DNA of 64,000 bases from Ceratothoa steindachneri (GCA_963969495.1 OZ018321.1:120617129-120681128), one strand, 5' to 3'. Counted from the first letter of the stretch, positions 1-13,366 are shown. Notes: generated by a model not told the origin, from the sequence alone. A program made the numbers and translations.

Positions 1-183
1 TCCCAAGTTGGATTTTTCTCTATAATGTGATAATTGAATAATTCCATCTGTGAGTCCGTGTTTAGAGATGATGATGACGTCGGGATCGATTTGTCTGAAT
101 ATATTCCCATATTGTACAGTTTTTGATTTCCATCTGTCAGTGTTTAAATTAAGTATTTTCAATTTAGTTGTATCGTTATCCAT
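1..183 (-). pseudogene. Jockey-like ORF2, start of the endonuclease domain, cut by the window edge
   Basis: The ATG is at 181-183 and 61 codons stay open to the window edge. They align with the N-termini of the ORF2 copies starting at 5671 and 42625, sharing the Asn-x-Asn/Asp-x-Trp start and the block around D-P-D-V-I-I-I-S. This is the N-terminal APE-type endonuclease domain of a non-LTR retrotransposon, which nicks target DNA to prime reverse transcription. The Ser-Glu-His-Gly motif of the 42625 copy reads Ser-Lys-His-Gly here, so the expected catalytic Glu is lost. The rest of the element lies outside the window, and its gag remnant is upstream at 600-1400. Confidence 0.75.
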
Positions 184-1400
184 TACGTCTTATTTCTCTT
201 GTTTCTTTTTAATTCTTTGTTTTGTTGGTTTTCCATGTGCCGTTTGATATTTTCTCAAAGGTATCCTTCTCGATAATTTTGACGTCGTTGGGGAAGATCC
301 TTATTTTGTTTTCTTCTATTAGTTTTTGAATAGTCCTTCATGGTCTATGATATAATTCCATTTGCAGGTACCTCTTTCGATACCTTTAGTTATATATTTC
401 ATTTTTGTACCTTTGGGTAGGGGATACGCCTCGTTTACGAAGATCTTAAGTTTAAAGTCTTGTGCTTCGTAGCGACAGCCTTCCTCACCCTCCGTTTCGC
501 TTTCCGCCCGTTTCAGTTTGCGTGTCTGATTCAGTTTGGTTCTTTTTAGTTGGGTGTTTTTTTCGTTTTCTTATGCCTCTTCTTCTCCTTTTTTTGTTAA
601 TTGTCTGAAATTTCAGTTTCTTTCTCATCTTCATTGGGTTCGTCGGTTTCGTTTGATTCTTGTTTTTTTTCATCTTTGCTCCTTTGTCCAGCATATCTTT
701 TTTTGAAGAGTTTTTCCCGCCCTTACTTCGTATACGAGAGCCGAATTGGGGGTGGGGACCACATCTTCCTTACTCCGTTCTTCTCTAAGATAAGATTGAG
801 CGTGTCTGAGGAGGTCCCTGGTTGGGCAATGATTTGTGCGTTGGCGAACATAATACATGCTAGAATGTCCAGCCCCGTTCCTTCATTAACATTGATGTTA
901 ATTTTTGGCTCTTGTGTTTCCTTAATTTCTTTTACTGTAGCTTTTTCTACGCTAGCGTATGTCTGATTAATCTTTAATTCCTTTTCTTTTTTCTGCTTTT
1001 GTTCAGTCTGGTTTATAATTTCTTTTCTCTTTGGTCAGTGAACCGCCATTGTTCTATGTGGACCTTGGCAGTTAACGCATCTCTTTGTATTTTCTGTCCA
1101 TTTTCTGAATGTGATTGTTACCTCCGCATTCTGAGCATACTTTTTTTGTCCTTATTTGAGCAGTTTTTTTTGTCACGTGCTCCTCAATATCATAGCATTG
1201 GAAGCAGGTTTGTATGTTTACAAATATTTCCTTTTCCATATTTTCAGGGGGTATCCTCATTCCGAAGCTAGAATCCGCCGTGGCGCAAATGACTTTGAAC
1301 ACGTGGTGGTTCTCCCTTTCGATCTCCTCTTTTGTGTGGGATCCTGCTCCTTTTGATAGACGAAGGAGCGGTTTGCCAGGAGTTGTGCTGGCAGTTTAGG
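184..1400 (-). pseudogene. Jockey-like ORF1 (gag) remnant with zinc knuckles
   Basis: Conceptual translation of the minus strand gives, in broken frames, the same gag blocks as the copies at 6521-7199 and 42637-43904. These are a segment ending in H-V-F-K-V-I-C-A-T (about 1260-1302), a CCHC-type stretch starting C-F-Q-C-Y-D-I-E-E-H, then C-S-E-C-G-G-N-N-H (1072-1200), a Pro/Arg-rich block at 670-858, and a Lys/Arg-rich tail at 485-694. Such gag proteins bind element RNA. Several frameshifts, a deletion near 1300-1345 and stops show it is dead. The 184-480 stretch next to ORF2 has no clear coding content. Confidence 0.7.
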
Positions 1401-3119
1401 GGCTAGTCCGATCTTTCCTTATCATTAGATATATCATGGTATGGTTTTATTGGCCAGAGAATGGCATTTATCTAATGAAATTTAGGGATGAGTGAACACC
1501 AAAATGATAATTTGAGGCTTTTATCGGAGAAGCTTTTTTGGCAAGCAATTCCTGGGCAAATTATAAATGAAAGTTTGCGGTAAGGAGCAAAGATAATCAA
1601 ATATAGAAAATAAACTAATTCATAATTGAAATAAGATTTATATTAAAGTGTGGCTGAAGATTATATGCAATACCTCCTTAGCGTCTCATCTCTTTACAGA
1701 AAAGTTTATGAATCTTTTTTGTTTCAGATACATTTAGGAATGTATTAAGCGCAATTTATCAGAAACTCACAACACCATTTATTTCAAATATTACTTTGTT
1801 TATTTGATTTCCTGACATTTCTGATAAAATGTCCAGGAAAAAGGCAGTTTCCCACAAATATAAGAATTTAATAGCGAAAGACTTTGGTAAAGGAAAGTCT
1901 TATTATCTACAAATTTCGAAAGAGTTGAACCATGATGATCGCAAGGTGAAAATGATTTTAGAGATTTACTTTCAGCAAATAAAAATATAGGGTTCAGCTA
2001 AAATTTTGAACACTTCCCTTAAGTGATCTTTTTCATACCCCACAAAAAGTGGCTAAAATCTTCCCATTAGCAGGAAAGCCATTTTTCAAGCTAATGGGGC
2101 TCATTGTGGTCCAAAATAATCTAGGTGTAATACTCTCAGGAAATTTTATAACGTCGAGAATAAAACTCAAAACCCCTTTCAAACCAAAAATACAAATAAA
2201 AACGTCTGTTATGTGCCCAGACACAAGAAATTTGCCCAGCAGATAAGGCTCTGTTTTTTAAACTCTGACCATCCTGTCGAGCAATAGAAAAAGAGTTGCA
2301 GAGTGGTCTCGTCATTTCCAAGTGTGGATATGACAAGACCACCCAGCCTGGATGCACTTCTAGAATCGGGCCATACCACTTGAATGTATTGCAATAGAAC
2401 TTCCATTTTCTAGCTGTTGCATATACCGGTAGAATAGAAGGGGTGCTATAAATTTTACTAAGCATGCAACAGCCTCCCTCTACTTGAATTTGGTCCCTCA
2501 GGACAACCTCACAAAAAGCGAATCACCACTCCCTTGTAGTAAAGTTACTTGGACTTAGAACAAAGGCTGTAGGATCAAAGGTTTCTCCTTCAATCTCCCA
2601 ATCGATCGGGGAGAGCGAAGATGACATCTTCTCCCGATGAGAAGTATATAGGATATTAATTAAGTAAGAGATTTAGTGTTGAAAAGTTGAAAAGAAGAGA
2701 GATATAGAGTTTAGTAGCTACGTCCCTGGTGAAAAGGTATCTCTGTATTTCTTTATTGTTGACTATCGTATTTGTTTAGTGTTTATATTTGGGCAGCGGG
2801 GGGCTTCAAAGCCTTTAATGTTGCACTTTTTTCAGGAGTTCTCGTTAAAGGATCTTTATTTCGTTTATATTTATTTCCGTTGTCGTTGATCGATTTTAAT
2901 GTCGTAGTCGGTTCCTGTCGATATTCCTTTTTACTTTATTCACTTGTGCATATATATACGTACTTACGATTGTACATGCATAGTTTTCATCCTGATTCGG
3001 TCGTAGCTTTCAAACCTTTTAAGTTGCTTATTTTTTATGACTTATGTCATCTAAATTGTAATGTGGTGTTAATCGATGTTCAATTATTATTAGTCTTTTT
3101 TGTTTAACTATTCTTTTGT
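1401..3119. other. Unassigned DNA; weak helix-turn-helix-like reading at 1829-1990
   Basis: I recognise no gene here. On the plus strand 1829-1990 reads as about 53 codons (M-S-R-K-K-A-V ... I-S-K-E-L-N-H-D-D-R-K-V-K-M-I-L-E) that loosely resemble the N-terminal helix-turn-helix of Tc1-like transposases. The following 400 bases do not give a convincing transposase. A minus-strand open frame at 2136-2465 matches nothing I know. The last few hundred bases before 3120 may include the 3' untranslated end of the Jockey-like copy to the right. Confidence 0.3.
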
Positions 3120-3129
3120 GTTATCTAGT

Positions 3130-4580
3130 CGAGTATCTAGGGTTTTGAATGTTCTGAGTAGCAATTCTGCTGCTGGTAAACCTACGCCAGACCTTTGCTT
3201 GGTTTTGATTGGAGATCTCAAAGTGACTTCTTATAAGGTCTGATACTGTACTCCTCTCTATTTTTCTCTAAATTTTTGGTGTTGTGACTCCCAGATCGTT
3301 GTTTATTGCCTTTAGGCCGACTTTGTGCAGCGTTTGTTGATGTTTTCTATCTCTTCTATTAGTGTTAGTTATGATTAATGTGGCTTTATTTTGGATTACT
3401 TGTAGTTTATTGAGCCATGTCTTTGGTATCACTACCAGTGGCGTGGCAGGATACATAATCTTGGGTTGAATATATGCTGAGTAAATCTTTTTCTTGTTTT
3501 TAGTGCTTAATTTCTTAAACATGAAGAATTTATACAACTCTTTCTTGGATAGTGCTAAGATGTTAAGTTGAAGTGAGTATCCGTGTTTGCTGATTTATAG
3601 TCCTAGAACTTTGCCTGATTGTTTGTACATGTATCTTTTCCCATTAACTTGTATTGGAGCGGTCTTGTTCCTTTTTATCGGGATCATTGTGGATTTGCTA
3701 GGGATTGTGGAAATCTTCCAGCAACGGTCGTATGCGTGGATGTTTTCTATCTCTCACACAGTTATCCTAGCCCTAAATCTCTCGTTCTTGTAAGGGGACA
3801 ATACTATCTGTGATACGTCGTCCGCTAACTGTATATATAGAGAGATTCTTCAAGCCTAGGGCTTGGAAGGTCTCTGGTGTAAATCGAATATAGTAGCGGG
3901 CTGAGGAATCTGCCTTGAGGGACACCCTCTTCTAGTACAAATACGGGCCCTTGGAGCTCTCCGATTGTGGTGAAGGCTCTTCGGTCCATGATATAATTAC
4001 AGATCATTTTCTCCGGCCTGGGGTTTAGTCCTAGTTGGAGTTTCTTGTACTGTAAGCCCCGGCGCCAGACTTTATCAAATGTCTTCATTACATCCTTCAG
4101 AACTAGGTCAGCATATATATTTTCCTCCTCTATCTTCGGTAGTTGGTCTGTGATCATTGCCAGTGCAGTATCCGTACACCTCTCTCTCTTAAACCCATGT
4201 TGCTGTTGGTTGTGATGTCCGTTGACATCAAGGTAGGTTTTCACCCTGTTGGCAATGATCTTCTCCATAGTTTTCCTCCAAATTCGAGCAGAGAGATTGG
4301 TCTAAAATCTGCTGGGGAGGTAGGGTTTTTTGCCCGATTTTAGGCCCGCATTCATAACATTTAGTAATCTTTGAGTGATGTTAGGCGGGGCATTTGCAAA
4401 GATTGCCTCTGTTAATCCAGTGAAACCTAGTGCCCTTTGCTTAAAGTCCCTCAGAGTTTGGCTTAGTTCCTGGTAGGTGATCTTTTTTCCGTATCTATTC
4501 GTTCATGATGTTATTGCCAAATTCTATGTCGAAGTTCGCCTCTTCTTCTTGGGTAATCTTGAAGATGTTTGCCCAGTAGC
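3130..4580 (-). pseudogene. Reverse transcriptase part of Jockey-like ORF2
   Basis: The frame at 4268-3825 carries RT motif A (D-V-M-K-T-F-D-K-V-W) and motif B (G-V-P-Q-G-R-F-L-S-P-L-L-Y). After a frameshift near 3840 the metal-binding motif appears as Leu-Ala-Asp-Asp (about 3805-3830) instead of the Phe-Ala-Asp-Asp of the 39887 copy. The 3537-3268 frame is the thumb and C-terminal region (L-Q-V-I-Q-N-K-A). Both aspartates of the active site survive, but the frame breaks prevent a functional enzyme. Confidence 0.75.
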
Positions 4581-4600
4581 GTCATTTATTTTCATCTTCC

Positions 4601-4918
4601 CTAGTGGGTGTCCATATCCTCATCGAGCTTTTCTATGAGTAGATCCCATATTTCTGATTGTTGTTGTCTAATGAGCAGTTGTAAGTTGTCGCGTAATTCC
4701 TGAAGAATAAGGTGTAGCTCCCTACTGGGACCCCATCTACTGATTTCCTCGACTCTCCTCCTATATCTTTCATGTATCTCTATAATCTCCTTTTTCAAAA
4801 CTAGTGCTAGTAAGGCTCTGTGTTTAGTTCTTGGTACAGCTATTCTGTTCGCTTCTAACATCTCTCCTATTATGCGGTCTAGTTCATTGTCTATATATTG
4901 TGGTGTCGCTTCTCCCAA
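4601..4918 (-). pseudogene. ORF2 linker between endonuclease and RT
   Basis: A 105-codon charged, helix-rich frame (repeated Arg-Arg-x-Glu-Glu and Leu-x-Leu) lies between the endonuclease and RT blocks of the 3120-7205 element. It aligns in position and character with the linker of the 41060-42625 frame (Arg-Ile-Ala-Val-Pro-Arg here, Arg-Ala-Cys-Ile-Pro-Arg there). No enzymatic motif is expected in this part. Confidence 0.6.
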
Positions 4919-5092
4919 TTGTCGTGGTACATATTCTTGGCATGCGGTACGGTATGTTTCCCAGTTGACACGCGCATAAGCTTTCCTTTATTTAATTGGA
5001 ATCTGGATGGGGCTGGTTGATACAGTAATGGCTACTGCCTCATGGTCACTGTGGGTCACTGGTCCTTGTTGAATGTGATAATTAAAGGAGAA

Positions 5093-5671
5093 TTAGGCGT
5101 TTGCCAGTAATATATTTTCTTTTGTGGCGCCTTTCGCAGAGTAGTAGGTCGAGAATTCTGGATCTATGCGCACTGCAGCATTTCTTTCCAGTAGCAGTTC
5201 CAGGTTTCTCCTGGCAGCGTTGGTGCTGGTGTACTCTGAGGCTGCACACCTAATGTTTAGGTCTGCATCAAATAGTACCGATTTATTTTCTGCGAATAGT
5301 CTCAGAATGTTGTGGATTAGCAAGTAACCTCTCCTTGGTGGCTGGTATCCTGTAGCTCTTGTCATGGGTCCCATATATGTTTGTATTTCTACTATCACAT
5401 ATGATTCGTCAAGTGGAGGAAGGATTTTGTATGCGATTCCTTTGCGAATCGCCAATGCAGCACGGTTGTATGCTTCGTTTGTATGGCTTGTTGTGTGCAC
5501 CCCGTATTGGAATATTTTGATACTATTGTTGCTCGTATTAATCCCACGTTCGGATATTAAAATTACATCTGGGTCTGATTTCCGAATAATATTACCAAAT
5601 ACCGTGCTTTTCATAGACCATCCGTTAACGTTCATGTATAGTATTTTCAAGTCTTTGTTTAAATTGTTCAT
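5093..5671 (-). pseudogene. APE-type endonuclease domain of Jockey-like ORF2
   Basis: The ATG at 5669-5671 opens a 192-codon frame. It contains the N-terminal Asn-Val-Asn-Gly-Trp, the Ile-Ser-Glu-Arg-Gly block with the catalytic Glu, A-T-G-Y-Q-P-P-R-R, and D-A-D-L-N-I-R near residue 135. It ends at a stop before the Ser-Asp-His box that closes this domain in the 42625 copy. In the family this domain nicks the genomic target for target-primed reverse transcription. Confidence 0.8.
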
Positions 5672-5901
5672 ATTTGTATGTATTTTTGTCTCCTTTGTTG
5701 TTGTACGTCTTTCTTTTGTAGGTCACTTCTTTTTCTGCTCTTAGTCCTTTCTTCTGTCCTGTTTAGGGAGGGAATTCTGTTGCGACGGATTCCGGCATTT
5801 TCCGTTTCTTTTTTTTGTTGAATTCGTTCTAGATCACAGTGTGATAGATCTCAGGGTTGCATTTCACTCTGCCTGGGTATACAGCTTTTTCGACTTGATT
5901 T

Positions 5902-7199
5902 TCAGGGATCTGGTCTTCTTAATCCTATTTCATTCTGCCGTTTATGATTCCCTTCGTCATAGTCTCTTAAAAGTGTTGGGAAATGGAGTATTCTTGGTAG
6001 CGTAGACTCTAAGGTTGATGTTTTTCGGATTGATCTCCTGTCCTTTTTGGGTGTTGACATTGGCGATATTTTCCTTTGTTGGCTGTAAGATCGCTTTCGC
6101 TCCCTTGTCTTGTGCTCTCTGTTCTTTTCTGAGATTTGCGTTTGCTCGATTACCATTTCTTCATTTTTTTGTTCCTCTTCTAAATCTTTCTTTTTAGCTT
6201 CTCAACTTATTATTCGGGTCTCTTGTGCAGCAAGCCTTCGGTCACGATTAAGTTTCTCTTTCTTCTGTCCTTGAAAGAGATGTACATATTTAATTTTTAA
6301 AACGTCCCCAGACGGGAGATTGTCCGGAAACCACATTTGTGGGATGCTATTGTTCTTCAGCATCATGTTTAGTTCGGATTTGAATGTTCATGGCCTTGTT
6401 AGATTCGCAATATGTGCATAATATATGCACGCCATAATCTGTGATGAATTTTCATTTTCTATTTGAAAAGAAGATTCTTTCTTTTACTGTTTCCGAGATG
6501 GTAGCTTTTGCAACCTGGGCTCAGCTTGTGCTTTTCCTCTTCTCTTCTGCTTGTTTCTTTTCCTCGTTCTTCTTCTTTATTATGTCTTTTTTTACTGGAC
6601 AAGCCATTGTCAAAGTTCGGTGATTACTACCACAATTGATATATTTCTTGTATTCGCTCACATAATTGCGCCAGTTATGGTTGTCAGAACCACATTCGGA
6701 GCAGCGCTCTTTTTGCTGTGGGCATGTCCTTGTTGAGTGTTCCTCAAAGCGATAGCATTTTAAGCATATTTGCACCTCGTTCAATTCTTTCGGGTGCTAT
6801 TCTAATGTTGAACGGGAAGAGTGCCTTTTTTGTTTTCTTTTGTACCATTCCCGTATATTTGAACACAATTTTGCATACGTGGGTGTATGACTTGAATTTT
6901 ATTACTTCAATCACCGACGCCCATTTATGGTTGTTTTCGATTTCTCTGTTTATCTCATCAGGTTCGTGCGAGCTAACCCATGGATCCAGACGTCGACATA
7001 TAATACTCCTATGAGTAAGAATCTGTGGCGAGATTCTTGGGGCCAGGCTTATTTTCTTTAGCAGGTTCACTTCTTTTTCCGAAGTGAGTGTTTCCACTTC
7101 TTGCTCGTTTTGGCATATTGCCACGTATCCCTGAGGTGAGTCTATAAGCCTTACTAATGCTATGTTTACATCTTTATAAATGGTGGCAAAAACTTGCAA
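5902..7199 (-). pseudogene. Jockey-like ORF1 (gag), three broken segments
   Basis: The 7199-6744 frame holds the N-terminal region, including H-R-S-I-I-C-R-R-L-D-P-W-V and H-V-C-K-I-V-F-K, which match A-N-R-S-V-I-C-R-K-V-E-S-W-V and H-V-F-K-I-T-F of the 43904 copy. The 6784-6521 frame carries three zinc-knuckle-like units (C-L-K-C ... H ... C, C-S-E-C ... H, then a C-G-S-N-H-R-T unit). The 6156-5902 frame is a Lys/Arg-rich tail. A frameshift near 6760 separates the first two segments. The first frame spans residues that sit upstream of a stop and frameshift in the 43904 copy, which helps locate those lesions. Confidence 0.7.
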
Positions 7200-7205
7200 C
7201 TTGCC

Positions 7206-8819
7206 CCCTGTCAGGTTTATTCGGGATTATTCGGGAACGTAGGGGAATTCTAGTTGTTTTCCTCATTTCGTTACCGTGTTAGCTTCATTATAAGAGGGGG
7301 AGGTCAGGGATTTGATTGATCATTTGTGTATATTGGAGCCAGCCTATCGGTTTTAATTATTATATTAACTTATTGGGATATCTTCCTTTACTAGGGACCT
7401 TTAAGATTTTGTGGGAGGTAAAAAATGTGCAGGAGAGCACGTACTTTAATCACGCGCGAATTGGTTTTATCTCTTTATTAGTTTTCCACTGAGTTTCAGG
7501 CTAAATTACGAGTTTATTCGATTGCTTTATTATTCTGCACTTAATATTGTTTATGCAATTGCGAGTTCATTCAGACTATTTTAGACGAGATTTAGCACTG
7601 GCTTATAGTATACTAGTTTAAACTAATGTTAAACACGAATGGTTTCTGGATTTTACTGAAGGTTCGGCCCTGCTTATCACTTTTCACTCGTTTGTTTAGA
7701 GTGATGTTGAGCACGGAGGGGTTCTGAATTGCACTGATACCCCCTGTTGTCACTTGTCACATGCTTTTATTGTTTTATATAATTGTAGTGTGTAATTGAC
7801 ACTTAGTCACTTCACGTTGAGTTTTATTCCTCGTAATACTCGGAAAAAGGTGGTCTTCCAAAGTCAGGACTCTGATTTACTAAGGTATCCGCCCAAAAAT
7901 ATATTTTTCTTGTCCGTACCTCCTTTTACGATTGCGCTCACGAGTTCATAAGAGAACAGTATAGCCAGAAAATAATGCAGTCCTCCCGAGAGCTCTAAAT
8001 GACAACAACAACATATATTAAAACTGACTTTACCTAATTTATCTTCAGTGACGAATAAAGAGTCACTGTTTCTGCTGGGTTTGTCACTGGACACCAGGTG
8101 AAGCATTCACCAAGCGAAAACAAAGAGGAAGGAGAGGAGGATTGATGATTCTTTTGCTGAAATTGTTACAGATTAGCTAGTAGGCCTTACGAATTAGGTA
8201 AGGGCGTCAAATTTGAGTCGAAAGCGCACATAGAGTTCGTAGAGAAAACTCCCTATCTTGGTTCATGAGCCATTATGTGAGAATAAGGAATTCACGTGTT
8301 TTCATGCAGCATAATGCTCTTAATAATGTTTACAAGTTTCTGAAATTGGTTAGAGTAGAAAGTATTTGTAGGATACTCAGTCATGGACAGGCCTCATAAC
8401 AGTTACGACGTAAATCCAATAGGAAATTAATCGAGCATCCAGAAGAGAGACATTTATAGTGGTGGGAACCGTATAAAGTAGTAAACGTACACGGTCGTGT
8501 ATCTATGTATTTATATAGATCACTATGTGTGGGGAGCGTGGCAAAAGAGACTAACCACTGCGCCTGAAATATCAGGAATGAGCTTAGTGGCCAAGATCAA
8601 GCAGGTATTCGAATATGTTCACAGGGACACAGTAAGAAACGAATGCGTCAAGATTCGGAGTAGCCTTGAGCCCAAGGTGGAAGGTGAGAGCGGCTAATTT
8701 GAGTAAAATGTTATCTCCAATTTATAATTAAGTTGATATTTTTCTATTTTTAAATAATATGGGTGATTTGAACCTACGCCATCAAGCGCTGTTAGCTTTT
8801 CTGGCCACTATAAGGGATA
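7206..8819. other. Unassigned DNA with a divergent tandem duplication at about 7618-7770
   Basis: No gene recognised. At about 7618-7770 two successive stretches of roughly 75 bases resemble each other (both with TGTTrAnCACG, a TTCTGnATT and a CACTTnTCAC block) and look like an old tandem duplication. The open frames at 7864-8106 (minus) and 8497-8697 (plus) have no recognisable features. Confidence 0.35.
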
Positions 8820-8900
8820 TGGATGGTAGCATAGCGGCTAACGTTGTTGCCTGCCATACAAAGAGCGCTCGATGTTAGAGGTTATTTCACTTTCTTTAAC
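8820..8900 (+). repeat. tRNA-derived SINE-like scrap
   Basis: The segment GGTAGCATAGCGGCTAACG followed by TTGCCTGCCATACAA resembles the D arm and anticodon arm of a Gly(GCC)-type tRNA as seen in tRNA-derived SINE heads. No B box or T arm follows. It is at most a degraded fragment and could be chance. Confidence 0.3.
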
Positions 8901-8957
8901 GGGTAAAAGGGTTAATATTACTGTATTCCTTTTGCTATCTTCCTCTTCCTTCTTTCG

Positions 8958-9012
8958 TAGTGGTTAGATAAGGGCAATGGTAAGAATTCCTTATTCCGCT
9001 AGAAAATCTTCT
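8958..9012 (+). repeat. Dispersed repeat, related copy at 11213-11262
   Basis: GGTTAGATAAGGGCAATGGT followed by AAGAATTCCTTATTCCGC here resembles GGTTAGCTAAGGGAAATGGT followed by AAAATTACTTAATCCGC at 11213-11262. Both lie on the plus strand and keep the same spacing. This suggests two copies of a short interspersed repeat of unknown class. Confidence 0.45.
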
Positions 9013-10018
9013 GAAGTTCCTTAACCCTCTTCAGGAACGCCATCCATACGACAGCGCAACAGTGGCGTGCGGTGACTTTTGAAGATGAGTAAGTAATTCA
9101 GGTTTTGTAAAGATAAATGTTAATTTAAGTAAATATGTTGTCCATTAAATATCATTATAAAATTGCAAGCTACTCAGTTTAATCAAATGATATTCTTTTA
9201 AAACTTCATTTAAATGTTAAAATAACTTCTGTAAGTATACACAACAAGAAACCAAGATGTTCTATCATATTGGACTACATTGTATTTGCGAGTGCAACAG
9301 TTTTGGATCACCTCTATCTTGGCGTAGGCCTACATGTTTTAATAATAGTTTCTTTTTCATTATGAGTCATAGCACTGTACTTCCTTTTTACTAATTTTTC
9401 AATAATTCAATCGCATTTCTCACAGCTTTATTTGCATCTAAAATGTTTAAAATGGTGTTATCACTTAAAAAAGTGAATAAACAATACGCCACACTTATCT
9501 CAGCAATTACTCACAGCTACTGGTCTCAAAGATATGACCGAGGGGTGAATCTGGTAAGGCTGCGTAAACCAGAAAATATAAAAAAAGGATTAAGATTTAG
9601 GTCAGCAAATATGGGGTCGCCAGTTATAGGTTTGGCGTAAGTAGGCCTTGTTTGGATTGCAAGGCGATCCTATAAGGGTTTGGTAAAGTGGTTTGCTTTC
9701 AGGTTTCTTGGCGTACGGTCCTAGGGGTATTAACCGATCTAGATTTGTAAGTAAAAAGCTCCGTTGTGCAAGGAATTAAATACTTGTATTTTTATACCAT
9801 TTTGAAACCTTTACACTTACAGTAAAGATTTAATTTGCGCAACGGAATATTCTAAATCGGGTTATAATGGCAAGAGCAGGAATAATGGAGATTCGCAGAG
9901 CGGTGAATTAAGAGTCTATAATGTTAGTCTAGTTATAATAATGATTATAATCCTTCCGTATTTATACCAAGGAGCATCCTGGAGGCGAATTGTAGCTAGA
10001 CCTTCTCTGAGTTACTGA
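9013..10018. other. Unassigned DNA
   Basis: AT-rich sequence without recognisable genes. A short plus-strand open frame at 9443-9640 is not similar to anything I know. Confidence 0.3.
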
Positions 10019-10090
10019 GGCGGAGCCTGCCTACCAAATGCTTCCAGCGGAGCCTGCCTACCAAATGCTGCCAGCGGAGCCTGTGATTGG
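10019..10090 (+). repeat. 28-bp tandem repeat, about 2.5 copies
   Basis: The unit GCGGAGCCTGCCTACCAAAT plus GCTTCCA or GCTGCCA occurs twice in tandem, followed by a third partial copy (GCGGAGCCTG). It is more GC-rich than its surroundings. Confidence 0.8.
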
Positions 10091-10372
10091 TTGGAGTCCA
10101 GGCTGCGATGGCCGCAGTTCCCCACTCAGTATCTTAATTTGGGGGTTTCCACCTTGCTCGGGTATCACAGAGACTACCTTTGCTTAAAGCTAAGATGCCC
10201 TTTATCAAATTTTACATTAAGGCGAAACATCTTTTGTTGCCGGTTCTGTCGTCCCCATTCCAGACAGCTCTAATTACTCTGTTTGCCTATTTGCTATCAC
10301 GCTCGGGTGCAATAGCCGTATTGCTCCTACTATTCCATCTTTGACACTTCGACCTGGCAAAATGTATATTTG

Positions 10373-11599
<1,227 letters not shown>

Positions 11600-12284
11600 T
11601 TAAAAGCTGCTGGTCTCAAACTTTTTGTTCAATGATCTTCCAGAGATTCTCACTTGGGTTCAGGTCCGTGCTCTGAGCAGGCCACTTCATTTCTTCGATA
11701 TCTTCTTGGTCGAGAGGGTATTTTACTCGCTTTGCAATATGACATGGCGCGTATTACTGCATTTACCGTTACAATTCTTCTCACTAGCGGACCAACTCCT
11801 TAAGATTAAAATATCCTCCATACGAGGACGCTGCTTTTTCCATGCTTAGAAGAACTTTTAGCTATGTCACCTACAGCGCGTCTAACAAAGCGTCTGCTAT
11901 CATTTCCAACTAAATTAAATGTTCTTCTCTCCCAACCTCCATTCGTCCAAACAACATGAGCTTTAGCATATTTGAGTCTCGCCTTCTGGCACTTCTTACC
12001 GATGTTTGGCCTGGTTGCTGGCAAACGAGCTTTTAAATGGGATGTAGTAAGGCAACGGGCCATTGTGAAACGGCTCACCTCTTTGCCATTAACGTCCTTA
12101 TTTTCGGAGAAATTCCAGCTGCAATCTTGATGGGCTTCTTCATAGAAAAGTGCCTAATAGCTCTGTTTTCTCGGATGGAGGTTATTTGGGGTTGACCAAC
12201 CTTTGCAGTAGATTTATCGGGGGGGGGGGGGGTTATGGCCAGGTAACGGTTGGCTAAGTGTTCACCGGTAAAGGTCAAATCCAA
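11600..12284 (-). pseudogene. Tc1-like transposase relic
   Basis: Reading the minus strand, 12284-12075 gives the N-terminal DNA-binding part, with a G-Q-P-Q-I-T-S type linker (the Gly-Arg-Pro-Arg-like hook) followed by R-A-I-R-H-F. Then 12078-11806 gives the region before the first catalytic Asp (K-Y-A-K-A-H-V-V-W) and R-T-F-N-L-V-G-N-D-S-R-R-F-V-R-R. About 11660-11690 gives W-P-A-Q-S-T-D-L-N-P-S-E-N-L-W, the box holding the acidic C-terminal catalytic residue. The blocks are in different frames, and the middle (second Asp) is not recognisable. Tc1-family transposases move DNA by cut-and-paste with a DDE triad. This copy is dead. Confidence 0.8.
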
Positions 12285-13280
12285 AAGGGACGTAAGTTCG
12301 GTAAGCCACTGATGGAAAATGGAATTTGTTTGATGGGTCTCATATTTTGAGGCGAGTTTACTTATGTTGGGTCTACGAAAGTTCTACGCTTATTTTCTCG
12401 AGTGGGCAGTTTTACTTTGTAATTGAATGATAAAACTCTGATAACTCAATGACCTATAGTACCCAAACTGCAAGTTAAAGTAGGCCTGCGGCACCCAGAT
12501 TGCAAAATGGTGTGGGCCAAGAGAGAAACCTCACAAATGTGCGCCTGGGTAGATCTATGAAATCTTGAAATTGGGTACACGCAATAATTACTGAGATAAT
12601 ATGCCATATAATAAGTAATGAACCAATATAAAATAGAGATAAATACTTATATCACAATCGTATATTTATTATGGGAAGCTAAAGTTCCCGGGCGGTCACG
12701 CAAACATACGCACGCTAGGAAACAGCTGCAAGGCGAAAAAATTCAATGATAGATAACAGGGGCAAATAAATGCAGGCTGGTATGTGCTTTGACCGGTTAA
12801 GATTTTCGATGACCTGTGAAATGCAAACGATCTTAGTGATATTGGGTGTCGGCCCAGCTTGGGAAAAATGTATGTAGTTTCATTAAACGTACACACCTGA
12901 AAAAAAATTGTTCTTTTATTTTACACATCTCAAAATTGTATGTATTTCGTATTAGTTTTTAATGTACGATTGTATCATATGAAATCTTCATAAAATATAT
13001 TAAATACCAACTTTTATATAACAGAAATTTCATTTTCCTACACATCATATTCTTGAAAATATTTTAATAAAGGAAAATCGTTCTATTATATTGATTGGTA
13101 ATGTAGGGGCGATTATCGAAGAAGAAGATAAAAAAACAATATTTTTTATAATCTGAAAGAAAAAAGGTATGACTTCCTTATTGTACCGTTCCTAAACGAT
13201 AAAAACAGGCAGTACTTTAATCACTACTATCTAAAATTATTCAAGACAATCGAAGATTAGTTTCCTTTCAACCTGACCAC

Positions 13281-13283
<3 letters not shown>
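12285..13283. other. Unassigned DNA
   Basis: No gene recognised. A 14-base G run at 12219-12232 lies just inside the neighbouring Tc1 relic. The short minus-strand open frame at 12696-12896 has no recognisable features. Confidence 0.3.

Positions 13284-13363
<80 letters not shown>
13284..13363. repeat. (TA)n microsatellite
   Basis: An uninterrupted TA tract of about 80 bases. Confidence 0.97.

Positions 13364-13366
<3 letters not shown>

Larger units (their letters stand above)
3120..7205 (-). mobile_element. Jockey-like non-LTR retrotransposon, decayed copy
   Basis: Read on the minus strand, the order is gag N-terminus (7199-6744), zinc knuckles (6784-6521), basic gag tail (6156-5902), endonuclease (5671-5093), a linker (4918-4601), reverse transcriptase (4268-3790) and the ORF2 C-terminus (3537-3130). 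This is the complete order of a two-ORF Jockey-type element with no RNase H. It is the same lineage as the copy at 39540-44066 but far more decayed, with frameshifts between every block. The ends were not defined: the 5' end is set at the last gag homology and the 3' end at the last ORF2 homology. Confidence 0.8.

Noticed and set aside
2136..2465. 109-codon minus-strand open frame
   Set aside because: No motif, no codon pattern, and overlapping open frames on the other strand.
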